A stretch of 40,273 bases of DNA, from assembly GCF_000499385.1 (NCBI RefSeq), contig NW_013655046.1, forward strand, positions 20,468 to 60,740. The letters run 5' to 3'. Of the stretch, positions 1-20,348 are shown in pieces. Every line of letters begins with the position of its first letter. Position 1 is the first letter of the stretch. The position numbers and the translations under genes are program-made. The stretch comes from Eimeria necatrix. Lineage: Eukaryota > Apicomplexa > Conoidasida > Eucoccidiorida > Eimeriidae. A model generated the notes under the pieces. The model was given only the letters and a program-made list of their open reading frames with translations, was not told where the DNA came from and searched no databases.

Positions 1-26
1 GTGGCTTTATGTGCCTACCTGCGGCT

Positions 27-246
27 AGCTACAGCTAGCTACAGTTAGCTACAGCTAGCTACAGCCAGCTACAGCAAGCTGTAGCTAGCTACAGCCAGCT
101 ACAGCTAGCCGCAGCTAGCTACAACCAGCTACAGCCAGTTACAATTACCTAGAGCCAGCTACAACTAGATACAGCTAGCTACAGCCAGCTACAACCAGAT
201 ACAGCTAGCTATAGCTAGCTACAGCTAGCTGCAGATAGCCATAGCT
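27..246. repeat. 10-bp minisatellite (TAGCTACAGC type)
   Basis: About 22 head-to-tail copies of a degenerate 10-bp unit (consensus TAGCTACAGC, variants CAGCTACAAC, TAGATACAGC, TAGCCGCAGC). Copies differ by one to three bases, so the array is old or fast-drifting. It lies beyond the 3' end of the DUS3-like gene and carries no convincing open frame. Confidence 0.85.
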
Positions 247-444
247 AGATGAGGGCAGAGAGTGGAGCTAGCAGCTAGCTGTGGCTATTTATGGCTAGCC
301 ATGAGATATCTATATAGGCCTATTTTGCTAAATGTCATTTAATTTATATTTTATAAATAAAAGCAAAAGATTGTTCAGTTGCAGTGCATGTTTTGGACAG
401 CAACTGCATGCAGCCAGACGGAGGAAGGCTGCTGAGGCGCGACA

Positions 445-493
445 AAACCCTAAACCCTAAACCCTAAACCCTAAACCCTAAACTCTAAACCCT
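445..493. repeat. Interstitial telomere-type repeat (AAACCCT)n
   Basis: Five exact AAACCCT heptamers followed by decayed copies (AAACTCT, AAACCCT, G). It is flanked by unique sequence on both sides, so it is interstitial and not a chromosome end. Confidence 0.9.
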
Positions 494-613
494 GAAATGC
501 CACAGGAACTCAAATAGTGAACGGAGAGTTGCAAAGTCTCAACAAAAGAAGTGCAAATATAATTGAAACGCAGCTGAGCCAGCAGACACAGACTCAGCTT
601 TGGCCGAAGGCCT

Positions 614-646
614 AGGGTTTAGGGTTTAGGGTTTAGGGTTTAGGGT

Positions 647-649
<3 letters not shown>
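614..649. repeat. Interstitial telomere-type repeat (AGGGTTT)n that supplies a stop codon
   Basis: Five AGGGTTT heptamers plus a partial copy, opposite in orientation to the block at 445-493. On the minus strand the first triplet of the array is TAA, and this is the stop codon of the DUS3-like gene at 647-649. The 3' UTR therefore begins as telomere-type DNA. Confidence 0.9.
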
Positions 650-9928
<9,279 letters not shown>

Positions 9929-10322
9929 ATATATTTAGCGAGCCTTTAAGAGAAGTGCGCGCACAGTCGGTGCCTCACGAGGAACGGCGCAGGCGCAAGG
10001 CTCTCGCGCCGCGGCTTTGCAACTTCGGCCGTGACACCGAATAATAAATTGTGCCGAAATATTTATTAATATATTCGCATTCTCTATTTCAGAATCTTAG
10101 TTCGTGTGGGGCCCCGCGGTGCCCTGCGTCGATTGTGTCGGGGGGCCCCCGCATGCGTTCCGCTGGAGAATCTGCATCGCAGTTGAACTCTATTGCAAAT
10201 TTCAGCTTTTTGCAGACCAATTCATTTAATTTCTGTTATTAAATGAATGCATAAATGCTCTCCTAATCTATTTATTCCAGGGAGCCCCCTCAAGGGTTCT
10301 CAGCTTCAGCCGAACCCCCAAA
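9929..10322. promoter_or_regulatory. Divergent promoter region between DUS3 and NOB1
   Basis: A 394-bp gap separates two head-to-head start codons, so both promoters must lie here or overlap the 5' ends. GC-rich stretches (9955-10030, 10105-10170) alternate with AT-rich DNA. A pyrimidine-rich tract ending TATTCCAG at about 10280 could be the acceptor of a 5' UTR intron of NOB1. No TATA-like element is convincing. Confidence 0.55.
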
Positions 10323-11066
10323 ATGGCCGATTCAGCAGCAGCAGCTGCTGCAGCAGCAGCAGCAGCAGCAGCAGACGAGAAGCCTTCGCCCCAAAACACG
10401 AATGCTGCAGCAGCAGCAAGCAGCAAACCCAGCCCTCCCCTTTCGTGGGCCCAGCGGGCGGCTCGGGCCTCTGCTGCAGCGGCGTCGGCGGAGCCCCCTG
10501 AGAAGCCCGCAGCAGCAGCAAAGCCAGCAGCAGCAGCAGCAGCTCCCCGCGCTGCAGCAGCAGCTGCTGCTGCTGCGGGGCCCCCTGCAGTCCCCCAGTT
10601 CGCCCGCGCCAGCAAAGAAAGACCCATAATTGTGCTGGACGCGGGGGCCCTGCTGCGGGTGGAGGCCCTGGAGAAGTTTCGGGACTTTTGCTGCTTCATC
10701 ACAACAGCAGCAGCAGCAGCAGAAGTGCGGGAAGCAGCGGCGCGGCAGCGGCTGCAGCAGCAGCAGCAGCTGCTGCTGGCTGTCCATACACTCGAACCCT
10801 CAGCAGCAGACCTGCAGTGGGCCCGCAAGTTCGCAGATATGACTGGAGATCTTCCTTTTTTGTCTCCGACAGATTTGGGAATTGTTGCTCTCACTTACAT
10901 GCTGCAGCGAGCCACGGGAGAGACACAAAACCTCAAACTCAAACCCCCGGCTTTCGAGTTCTTTTCCGAGCTGCTGCTGCAGCAGCAGCTCGACAGCAGC
11001 GCAGCCCCAACGCATGCATGGACGCTGCAGCACACCCAGGGGCCCCGCGGCGCCCACGCAAAACCC

Positions 11067-11098
<32 letters not shown>

Positions 11099-11135
11099 GG
11101 CAGGGAGGGGGGCTGCTCAGGGCGAAGGGGACGCC

Positions 11136-11176
<41 letters not shown>

Positions 11177-14100
11177 AGAAGAAGACAGCAGCTCTGAGTA
11201 TACTGAGGATGACATGGACCCAGAGGAGGGGTGGGTCACGGAGGAAGTGCTGCGAGCTCATTTGGGCCTCAAGGGCCTCTCGGGGGCCCCCGCGGAGGCC
11301 CCCCTGGGGGCCCCACAGGCTCTTGGGGAGGCCCCTGAGGGGGCCCTTCCAGCTTCTCTCCCTGAGGGGCCCCCTGGGGGCCCCCCTCAGGGGCCCCCTC
11401 AGGGGCCCCCTGTGGGCGGGCCTGAAGGGCTTGCTGAGGAGGCCCCCTCGGGGGCCCCTTCGGGGGCCCCCGAGGGGGCCCCCTCGGGGGCATCGGGGGC
11501 CTCGGGGGGCCCCTCGGGGGCCCCCTCGGGGGCCCCCTTGGGGGGCCCTGAGGGCGCGGAAGAGGCGCAGGTGGAGAGCGTTGCTGCTGGTTTTGAGGGT
11601 TTGGAGTTGAGGGCTTCGGAACAGAAAGTGGAGGAGTTGGTGCAGTGCATGACAACAGACTTTTCAATTCAAAATGTGCTGCTGCAGATGGGGCTGGGGG
11701 TGGTGGCAGTGGACGGGCGAAAGATAAAGACGGTGAAGGTGTGGGCGCTGCTGTGCAGGTGGGGTGGGGTTGTTGTGTTTTTGCACTTTCTTCTCCTTTT
11801 TTGGAGTTCTAGTGCCGCAAGAATTGCAATTAAAGTTTATTTCGGAATTAATTCGGCGGCTTGCATGCGTTTCAGCGTTTACAGTCCGATTCCATGCTTC
11901 TCCTGCATGCATCTTGTACTTGAATGCATGCTTCACAGGATACAAGTAACTATGGCTATATATGTATATATATATGTGTGTGTTTAAGTACACTTTTTGT
12001 TTGAGCTATTCAAAATATACTAAATATGATAAATGTGTATATATAATTCATATATATATCTGCTGGCCACAGCCACCCACGCGAATGTTTGTGCATATTC
12101 TTGTGCTGAGACTGCCAGTACAAGATAAAAAAAATACATTTGCAAACAATAAATGTAAAAGGTAGATTCTCGCACAATAAATGGGCTTTTTTGGTGAATT
12201 ATTCCCGCAAATTTTGCATGCAAGAAGCACTGGAAATGTGCATGCGCCCGACATTTGCACATTTTGCATGAGTTCGGACTCATCTCCATAGAGGAGTTTG
12301 TTGCACTTCGTTTTCTCCAACTGACATGAGTGCTGCTGAAAGTTTCTATTTATTTTTAAAATTTATTTCGAGTTTTATTTTCCCGGCTGGCTGTCCTTGC
12401 TGGTTTGTCGCAGTGGCTGTTTCTGTGCATGCAGTATCTGAATGCATGTGCCCGGCTACTTGAATTATTTACGAAAACACTTAGAAATTCAATAAAAGAA
12501 GGCCTTTTACGCATTTCCTAAGGAAACACGTAAATAGACATATATCTAAACATGTTTATGATATGAATTGCTGCAAATTCAGGAGGAAGGGTGAATTTGC
12601 AAAGTACTAAAATGTTTCATTGTGCACTTCCTGCAATCAGCACGAACAGAAAATTCCCAAAAATATACTTTTCGCTAGCTTAGGAGTGCCTAGAGGTCAA
12701 GGAAACACTTGTTGCTAGCCTTTGAGGGCGTAGGGGATACTCATTGCTGCTTACAAGTGCTTAGAGGTATAAGAAGAATATTAAATAGTTTTTGAATTAC
12801 TTGAGGTAAAGGCTCTCTGCGAATTGTTAAAGGGGAATCTGAGCATTACGATGTGGGAGTTTCAGAAGAGGGCAACACTCAGGGCCTACAGTTCTGTACG
12901 ATATGTGCGCAAGAAAATATTAATTGTGTTTTATGGAATGTTTGCTTTTGTGCGAAGTGCATGCATGCATGCATGCCGTATGCTTTGTGGCGAGTACACG
13001 GACTCCTAATGTATGCATTTATATAAAGTGCACGCAATTCCATATTTTGCATTGTTTCTAGAATGCATCCATTTTATGAAAACCTCTCTTCCAAAGCTTC
13101 AAGCGCCATGCTTTCAAGGGTTAAGGTTTAGGGTTTAGGGTTTAGGGTTTGATTCGCAGGGCCTGCGGGCACATAGAGCGGAAGACGCGGCTGCTGTTTT
13201 GCAGCAAGTGCGGCCACCACACTTTAGAAAGGGCCCCTCTCTACTTCGACAAAGAAACGGGAAAGGTATTTGTTTTTGATGGGAAGAGAAAGTTCTCCAA
13301 GAGAGGCCAGATATACAGTATTCCGAAAAACAAAGGAGGCAAACACCAGGTCAATCTCTAAACCCTAAACCCCAAACCCTGGAGGCTAAGAGCTTGCGAA
13401 GGAAATAGATCAACAACAAACCCTAAAAATAAAGCACTTATCCGTTTATGCATTCAGATCTATGCATGCACTGCCCTCCCTCCCTTGATGTGGAAAAGAT
13501 TAAGAATAGCATCTGTGCAACTATGTGCATACATCGGCATTTGCATCTCTATGTTCCCCTTCAGCATCTTTATGAATTTGTAAACTATAAAAGCATATTC
13601 TATATATTTTAAAAATAATACATACTTAGCCAAGCTATTTAGACACATGTGCTTATTTAGCGGCGCAAGGTGGCTGGCGGTTTCTTGCAAGTAGCGCGGG
13701 TGTCTTTAATTCGTCTTTGTCTCATTAGAAGTTTCTCAATTTGATGTTTCATTTTGTTTATTCATTTTAACTTTCCTATTGTTTGCAGCGGCCGATCATT
13801 CTGGCAGCAGATCAACTGATGATGGGGGGCCTCAACCGCGAGCTGCGCCATAGAGAAAAGCTTTGGAGAAAAGATGTAGAATCTAAGAATCCCTTTTCGC
13901 CTGTGAGTGGGGATCAGGGTTTTGCCTTTAAGGTCTGGGTTTTGAGGATCAGGGTTTAGGGTTTGGGGGAAAGCTTGCACATTGGGCCTCCAGGATGCGT
14001 CTGAGCTTCCAAACCGGCGCCACCCTTTTTCCTTGGCTTCCCAACTCAGGGTTTAGGGTTTAGGGTTTAGGGTTTATGGCTTGCGTGTGCAGAACTACTG

Positions 14101-14248
14101 CCTAGAGGCCCAGAGCTGGCACATGAGAGCCTTTACGGCGTCTGGCAGAGCTGCTGCTGCGCCACCCCCAAGAGTGGTGGTGGGGCTGGGACCTGGGAAC
14201 CCGAATTCAAACAGATGGGTGAAGAACCACAACAGAAGTAGAAAATAA
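10323..14248 (+). CDS. NOB1: NOB1, PIN-domain endonuclease of 18S rRNA 3' end maturation, 4 exons
   Basis: In the known family, NOB1 cuts 20S pre-rRNA at site D in late pre-40S particles. Exons 10323-11758, 13160-13349, 13789-13902 and 14093-14248 join in phase to 631 codons. The PIN domain (about 101-200) starts RPIIVLDAGAL. The acidic set is present: D106, E134, D176 in TGDLPFLSPTD, and D184. A long Ala/Gln/Gly-Pro insert follows (about 230-430). The NOB1 zinc ribbon then begins FSIQNVLLQMGLGVVAVDG; its four Cys (C478, C481, C493, C496) are split by intron 1 after C478. Then come KGGKHQ and a C-terminus with a GLGPGNPN motif. The start has a good context (AAAATGGCC) after a poly-Pro-like leader. 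Poly-Ala runs also intrude into the PIN domain, but no catalytic residue is lost. Sequences close to both edges of introns 2 and 3 and the acceptor of intron 1 are telomere-type repeats. Confidence 0.95.
11282..11550. repeat. GGGGGCCCC-rich array inside NOB1 exon 1
   Basis: About twenty GGGGCCCC-like blocks in the coding sequence between the PIN domain and the zinc ribbon. They encode Gly-Ala-Pro and Gly-Pro-rich peptide (PPGGPPQGPPQGPPVGG). The type is the same as in DUS3 exon 4 on the opposite strand. Confidence 0.9.
11759..13159 (+). other. NOB1 intron 1 (1.4 kb)
   Basis: The intron starts GTGGGGTGGGG and ends TTTGATTCGCAG, and splits an Arg codon as AG/G between two zinc-ribbon Cys pairs. 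It holds AT-rich DNA, a run of TA/TG dinucleotides (about 11955-12060), a GCATGC-tandem (12958-12978) and a telomere-type block just before the acceptor. I see no gene inside it. Confidence 0.9.
13117..13150 (+). repeat. Telomere-type repeat directly before the NOB1 exon 2 acceptor
   Basis: Four AGGGTTT-like heptamers end 9 bases before the AG of exon 2 (13159). They occupy the position where a polypyrimidine tract is expected. Confidence 0.9.
13359..13380 (+). repeat. Telomere-type repeat directly after the NOB1 exon 2 donor
   Basis: TAAACCCTAAACCCC and a third copy begin 9 bases after the donor at 13350. A further AAACCCT lies at about 13418. Confidence 0.85.
14048..14076 (+). repeat. Telomere-type repeat before the NOB1 exon 4 acceptor
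   Basis: Four AGGGTTT heptamers end 16 bases before the AG at 14092. Another block (AGGGTTTAGGGTTT, 13951-13964) lies in the same 190-nt intron, as do two decayed copies near 13916-13943. Confidence 0.88.
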
Positions 14249-15786
14249 ACAAATATTTTTTGAAAAATATAAAAAGCGAATAGAATTCGCATTGAAATTA
14301 TGACAAGAGCTGCAAATTTTAGCGGTGCAGCCGCGGCGCTGGTTTATTCAGCTTTCCAGGTTCTGCCTGCTCAACAGGCAGACAGGAAACTAACTGATGG
14401 ATCACTCAATGATATGAAAACAAAGTAATTGTTGAATGCAAAATAAACAAGAAACAAAACGAGCAATTTACATCAAATAGCGAGCCATTCAAAGACGCCG
14501 ACAGGTAGAGCAGACGGTTGAAGGAAAGCAACGAAAATGAATGCGTTTTAGGAAGAAACAAAGAACTGTCTTTCCGGGCAAATGAACAAACCTGCAATTT
14601 TATATGCACTTCTTGTTCACTCTGCCCTGAATTTGTTTTCTTTGTATGTTAAGTGCAGCTTTCAGCTAGTTGTTTACTGCCCAGTATTTTCCTAATTGTG
14701 TCTTCTCCAACTTGGGCTCTTGGTGCACCGGATTCAATCGAGGGCCAATACGGAGGGATTTAGAGATGGGATAAAAGGAAATTAGGGTTTAGGGTTTAAT
14801 GCTCCAAGTTATTTTGGCTGAAGGCTCCTCTGCTGGCCGTTGCAGCTTTAGCTCTTGTTTGCTGGCTGCTGCTGGAGCAGCTTTCCGCTGTGAGTTCAGG
14901 CTAGCTGTAGCACTTTGCGGCCATTTGTTCGATGAATTCGAAATCTAAAAGTTGTTAATACCGTCTTCGCAGCCTCATATTGTTCAGATTCATTTACTTT
15001 TTGTACTTGGGCATAAGATTAGTTCGTAGAACACCGGCGCGCGAACAACTCCGGATGAAACAATAACTTGATTACGCATGCATCAAGACAGCTGCACCTA
15101 CAAAAGGTAGAATTTGTGCTAATTTATTTCAAATAGAATATCTAAAACTCATTTTCGTCGCAGTGTCAGTCTCACTAGCTGTGGCTGTGGGAAAGTTCTG
15201 AAAAGGAAGACCCGCGGCCGACTGGTTTCGTGGTGGTACTTTCTGAGAAGTGGGACTTGAACTTCGCGTCTGTTCGGGGGTTTGTGCACGCTTATACGAG
15301 CAGAAACTTTTATTTTCAAAATAAAAGGCACGAGAAAAATAAATGCAGATTATGAGGAGCCATCGTTTTAATGCTTATTACCCCACGAGGAACACAACAA
15401 CCCCCCCGAAAGCCACGGCCGACACTGGGGGCTGCATGAGGCTCCGTTTTCCCGATTAGCCCCTAAGATTGCTCCAATTCTCCCTATATTATATTTAATT
15501 TAAGGTTAGAACTAAAAAGGAAAAGCAATTTAGTCAGCGTGGCGTACAGGAGCCGATCGGCGTTGCCGGCATGACTCGTTGAACCTGGCCAGCAGGTACA
15601 TTTGGCTTTTGTCTTTCTAGCACTGCAGCGTCCCCGGGCTCTTTGGCCCTTATACATAAAACAAATATAATGAGAAAGCTCTCAAATCCCAAACCCCAAA
15701 CCCTAAACTGACCCCTCTCGCCTGTGGGTGGTAGGGGGGCAGGGGTGGGGCTGTTTGGAGCCCCTGCCAATTCGCTGCTTCTACCC
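14249..15786. other. Gene-free stretch between NOB1 and the XMAP215-like gene
   Basis: No frame with recognisable protein and no RNA gene seen. It holds two weak telomere-type blocks (14783-14798 and 15685-15708) and probably the NOB1 3' UTR and the XMAP215 promoter/5' UTR. The second telomere-type block lies about 80 bases before the XMAP215 start. Confidence 0.6.
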
Positions 15787-15876
15787 ATGGAGCAGCAGCA
15801 GCACGAGCAGCCCGAAGGGCCTCTTCTCCACTCCCCAGCAGCAGATGAGGCGCACGGGGGCCCCCAGCAGCCCACT

Positions 15877-15916
<40 letters not shown>

Positions 15917-16079
15917 AGGGAGCAGCGCCCAATCCGCAGCACGAGGCTGACCCCCCCCGCAAGCGGCGGCTGCTGTTTCCCAAGGCCCGCCCGAAGAAGA
16001 TGCAGGAGTTCTTTGGCCGGAGGCTGAACTCTTCAGGCGAGGCCACAGAGGGCGCCAAGTTCCGTGCAGTAGAAATCAC

Positions 16080-16135
<56 letters not shown>

Positions 16136-18964
16136 GTGACGCAGTTGGAGGGAGCGTCTGCGGCGAAGGCTCTTTCGAGGCCGCAAGGGCAGCAGCGGGA
16201 GCCGTGGCTGCTGCTGCTGCTGCTGGGGCCCCGGCCGCTTGCGGGGGCAGCATAAAGCAAGAGGGTACTGAGTTTGTTTCTGAAAAACAAATTAAAGAAA
16301 ATGCGACTGAGTCCCTCGACTCCGCCTTCTCCTCAGTGACCACAAGGGCCCAGTCAGCTGAGAGCTGCTCCTCGGCCTCCACAGCTTTGGCAGCAGCAGC
16401 AGAGGCAGAGCCCCCGCCTTCTCCCGAGGGGCCCCCCCTGGGGGCCCCCAGCCTCCAGGGGCCCCCCGGGGGCCCCCCTGAGGAGGCTTTCCGGCCGCTG
16501 CCCCCCTCCCTCGCCAGCCCAGAAAGTGCAGCAACGAAGCTGCTGGACTTTTCCTGTCTGGGAGTGCAGCGGCTGACGCTGCAGTCCCCCACAGCGAACC
16601 CGGGGGCCCCCGGGGGCTGGCGGGGGCCGGCGAAGCCCCCCTGAGAAGAGGCCGTCCTCAGGGGCCTGCGAAGCTGAGGAGGCGGAGCTGCTGCATGCAG
16701 CGGAAGAGCTGGGAGATGGGGGCCTGGGGCCCCTGCAGAAGGCAGAAGACTTTTCCGGAATTCCCCTGGGAGTGAGGCTGGAGAGTAAAGCAATTAAGCA
16801 GAAGTTGCACGGGTTTGACGAAGTGGTGGGGTGTCTGTACAGCTGCGGGGGCTGCGAAGAGCGCGTCAAGCTGTGGGACGAACTGGTGAAGCCTCACTTC
16901 ATTTCTATTTTGAAAGACACGAACGCGCCGGTGGTTGCGAAGACTGTGGAGCTGCTGCAGGCGCTCGTGGGGGCGGAAGCTGCTGCTGCAGCCTTTCCTG
17001 CTGCTGCTGCGCTGCAGCTGCTGCAGCAGCACGGCCGCCAGATCCTCTCGCAGGTGCTGCCGAACCCGCGGCACTTCGCCGGCTGCTGCGGGGTGCTGCT
17101 GCGGCTCAGCGGCGCTTCTGCTGCTTGTGCTGCAGAAGCAGCAGCCCTCGTGGCAGCAGCAACTCAGTCCTTGTTGGCTGAAAAGAAAGGCAATGTTGCT
17201 GCCATCAAGGGCCAGGCTCTCCGAGTTGTGGGCAGCAGCCTGGAGCTGCTGCTCAAGCTGCTGCAGTCCTACGGCTTGCAGTTTGTTGCTGCTGTGGGCA
17301 GCCTCCAAAATTTGGTGAAGACCATTTCGCCCTTTGCTGCATGCAGCGACAAGCGGGTCCGCAGCGCCGTGGCCACTTTGGCTGCCACGGCCGTGCACCT
17401 GACTGCTGCTGCAGCGGGAGCCCCCGCAGCAGCAGCAGCAGCAGCAGCGGCTGCAGCAGCAGCAAAGAAGGCCGTTCTGGAGGGCTTGAAAGGCAGCAAG
17501 TCCATGCAAGCTGAAGTCGAAAAACTCATTGAACAGTTTGCTGCGAACCCGCCCCCCGCCCCACACCTCTGTATAGCTGGGATGGCCAGCGAGGGCCCCA
17601 GCAGCAGCAAAACGCATGCAGCAGAGCTGGGGGAGGGGGGGTGTGGGGCCCCACTTGCTGCGGGACTTCTCGCCGAAACTGATGTGCTGAAGGCCGTTTG
17701 CCAGCAGCAAACTGACTGGGTAATCCGAGTCACAGAGGGGACCCAGCCAGCAGCAAAAGGGGAAAGAGAGGGAAATGAAGAGCCCCCTTGGAAAGTCAAG
17801 CTGCAGGCCTGGCAGCAGCTCGAAGCCGTGAGGCTTACTGCCTGCGCGGCGATCCCTGCTGCTGCTCTCGCTCTGCTGCTGCTGCTGCTGCTGCTATCGG
17901 TGTTGCTGCTGCTGTGCGTGCTGCTGCTGTCGGTGTTGCTGCTGCTGTGCGTGCTGCTGCTCGTTTTGCTCACCCAGCACTTGCTTAGCTGCGCTCGAAG
18001 CAGCTGCTGCATTGCTAGGGACTTCACCTCTTACTCTGCCACTGCTCTTATTTCAGCATCTGCACGCTGCTGGTGTTGCTGCTGCTGCAGCTCTATCAGA
18101 GCAGCAGCAGCAGTGCTCTCTGTAGAAGTATTACTCCTGCTGCTGCTGCTTCTGCTGCTGCATGCGCGTGAATGGGTTTGTTTTGCGCGCTTTTCTCAGG
18201 CTCTGCGAGATTGTGTCTGCCTTTACAAGAAAAACCCTTTCTTACATCAGCAGCTGCTGCCGCTGATGCACCGCACGCTGGCAGCTGAGCCAACGCTCCC
18301 CGTGGTGACTTGTGCATTGAAGACGCTGCAGCTGCTGGTGCAGCTGCTGCTGCAGCCGCAGGGCGGCGATGGGCCGCAGCAGCAGCAGCTGCAGCAGCAG
18401 CTGCAGCAGCAGCTGCGGGGCCTGCTGCCGGACGCGCTTGCGAAGCTGAAGGTGAACAACCGGCCCGTGCAGTCTGCTGCATGCGCATGCATTGGCACGT
18501 ACTTGTCGTGCATTCCCTTAGATGTGGTGGTGGGGGACTTGCTGCCAATTAAAGAAAAACTTGCCCACTACCAGAAGCTGCTGCTGGACGAGCTCACCAA
18601 GGCCACGGAGCAGCAGGGGGGCCCCACACCCGCGCTGCAGAAGGCTGCTGCGCTGCTGCTTGCTGCTGGGCGAACAGCAGCAGACGATGGAAACGCAGCA
18701 GTAAGGGCAGCTGGAGTTGCCCTTATTGCTGCAGTGGCGAAGCACGCGCAAGGCTTTGCTGCTGTGGGCGACGCGCTGCAGAAACTCTCGGAGCCCAAAC
18801 GCCGGCAGCTGCAAAAGGCCATAGCCTCGCATGCTGCAGCAGCAAAAGGGCCCCAGGCCCCTGTCTCCTCTCCGCGCCGCCCGCTGCTGCACGGGCCTGC
18901 AGCAGCAGCTCCAGGCGTCCCCTTTTCGCGCATGCGGAGCCGCGGCGCTGCAGCAGCATCAATG

Positions 18965-18997
<33 letters not shown>

Positions 18998-19400
18998 GCT
19001 GGTGCCACCGCTCCCGGTGCCGCGGCCGGCGCAGTGACCACTGGTCCACCAAAGACCATTCTCCGCAAGCAAGCCTCTCTAGGCTGCCTCAGCGCGAGGG
19101 GACCACTGCGGCGGGCTGGTGGCGCTGCAGCAGCAGCAATGGGGGGCGGCGGAGCCTCCAGCTCAAGTGCTGCTTCTGCTGCAGGGGCCCCGTGGGAAGC
19201 CCCGCATGCAACCATTGGACCTGAAGAGGCTGAAGCCCGGACGCGGGAGCTGCTGCCTCTCGAGCTGCTGCAGGGCTTTGAGGCAGCTGCGGGGCTGGAG
19301 AGGAAAAGGGCCTACAAAGCCCTGGAGACTTGGTGCCGCCGCCCGTGCGACTGCAGCAAGTGCAGAGCTGCGCAGGGGCACATGGAGACAGAGGAGGGAC

Positions 19401-19442
<42 letters not shown>

Positions 19443-20316
19443 GCTGCAGACTTGCTGCGTGCCGCCAGTCAGCTGCCCACATACTGCTGCACCTGCGCTT
19501 GAAGTCGAAAGGCTTTAAAGAGAGGACAACTGCCCTCGAAGAAGCATGCATTTCTTGTCTCCAGGCCGTCATCGGAGGCCTGCTGCTGCCGGAAGAAGTT
19601 TTTGCAGCAACTGCAGCAGCAGCAGCGGGAGCAGCAGCAAAGGAGCCCGCCAACTCCGCGGACTTCGCCACCCCCAGGTCGCCCACCTGCAGAGAACGAG
19701 AGTTGCCAGCAGTTGATAAATCTGTTGTCAATCTCGTGCTGGAGCCCCTGGGGGACCGCCTGGGGGATCCTCGCGTGGGTGGTCCAGTGGTGACCATTGG
19801 TCTGCTTCTGGCCAAGTGCGTGGACACGCCGACCACTGTTGCAGCTCAGCTGGCGCTGCTGGCCGAAGGCCGCGTGGGGGGGGGCAGGATCATGCAGGGA
19901 ATCTGTTTGCTGCTGGAGCAGCTGCTGCAGCAGTGGGGCCTGCATGCATTCAACCCGCCGAAGCAGTTGCTCATGATTGTCCGGCAGATGCTGGAGCCAA
20001 ACAAGGTGGGGCAGCAAAACTGAAAATAAGCCTGAGACCAAAAGCAGCGCGTGCATGCATTTTCTTCTCAACACCACTGCCCTCACGAGCTTTGGCAGCC
20101 TGCGAAGACTGTGCCCTTCAGTGGCTTTTCACTGCCATTTGCTCTTGTGCGTATTTTTGCTCTTGTTTGTTTTACTTGGGTTTTCACAGGGGCCGCGCTC
20201 AGTAGTCTTCCCCCTCCTCAAACGCCTCTACCTCGAGCTCGGAGACAAAGCAGTGACTGCTATGCTTGTTGCCCACCCCCTGCCGGACGAGGTGAAGCAC
20301 GCCTTGAAGCAGCAGC

Positions 20317-20348
<32 letters not shown>

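Noticed and set aside
17870..18170. A hydrophobic Leu-rich stretch resembling transmembrane helices in the XMAP215-like protein
   Set aside because: It lies between good GT and AG sites whose removal rebuilds a TOG helix; a cytosolic TOG protein has no membrane segment here.
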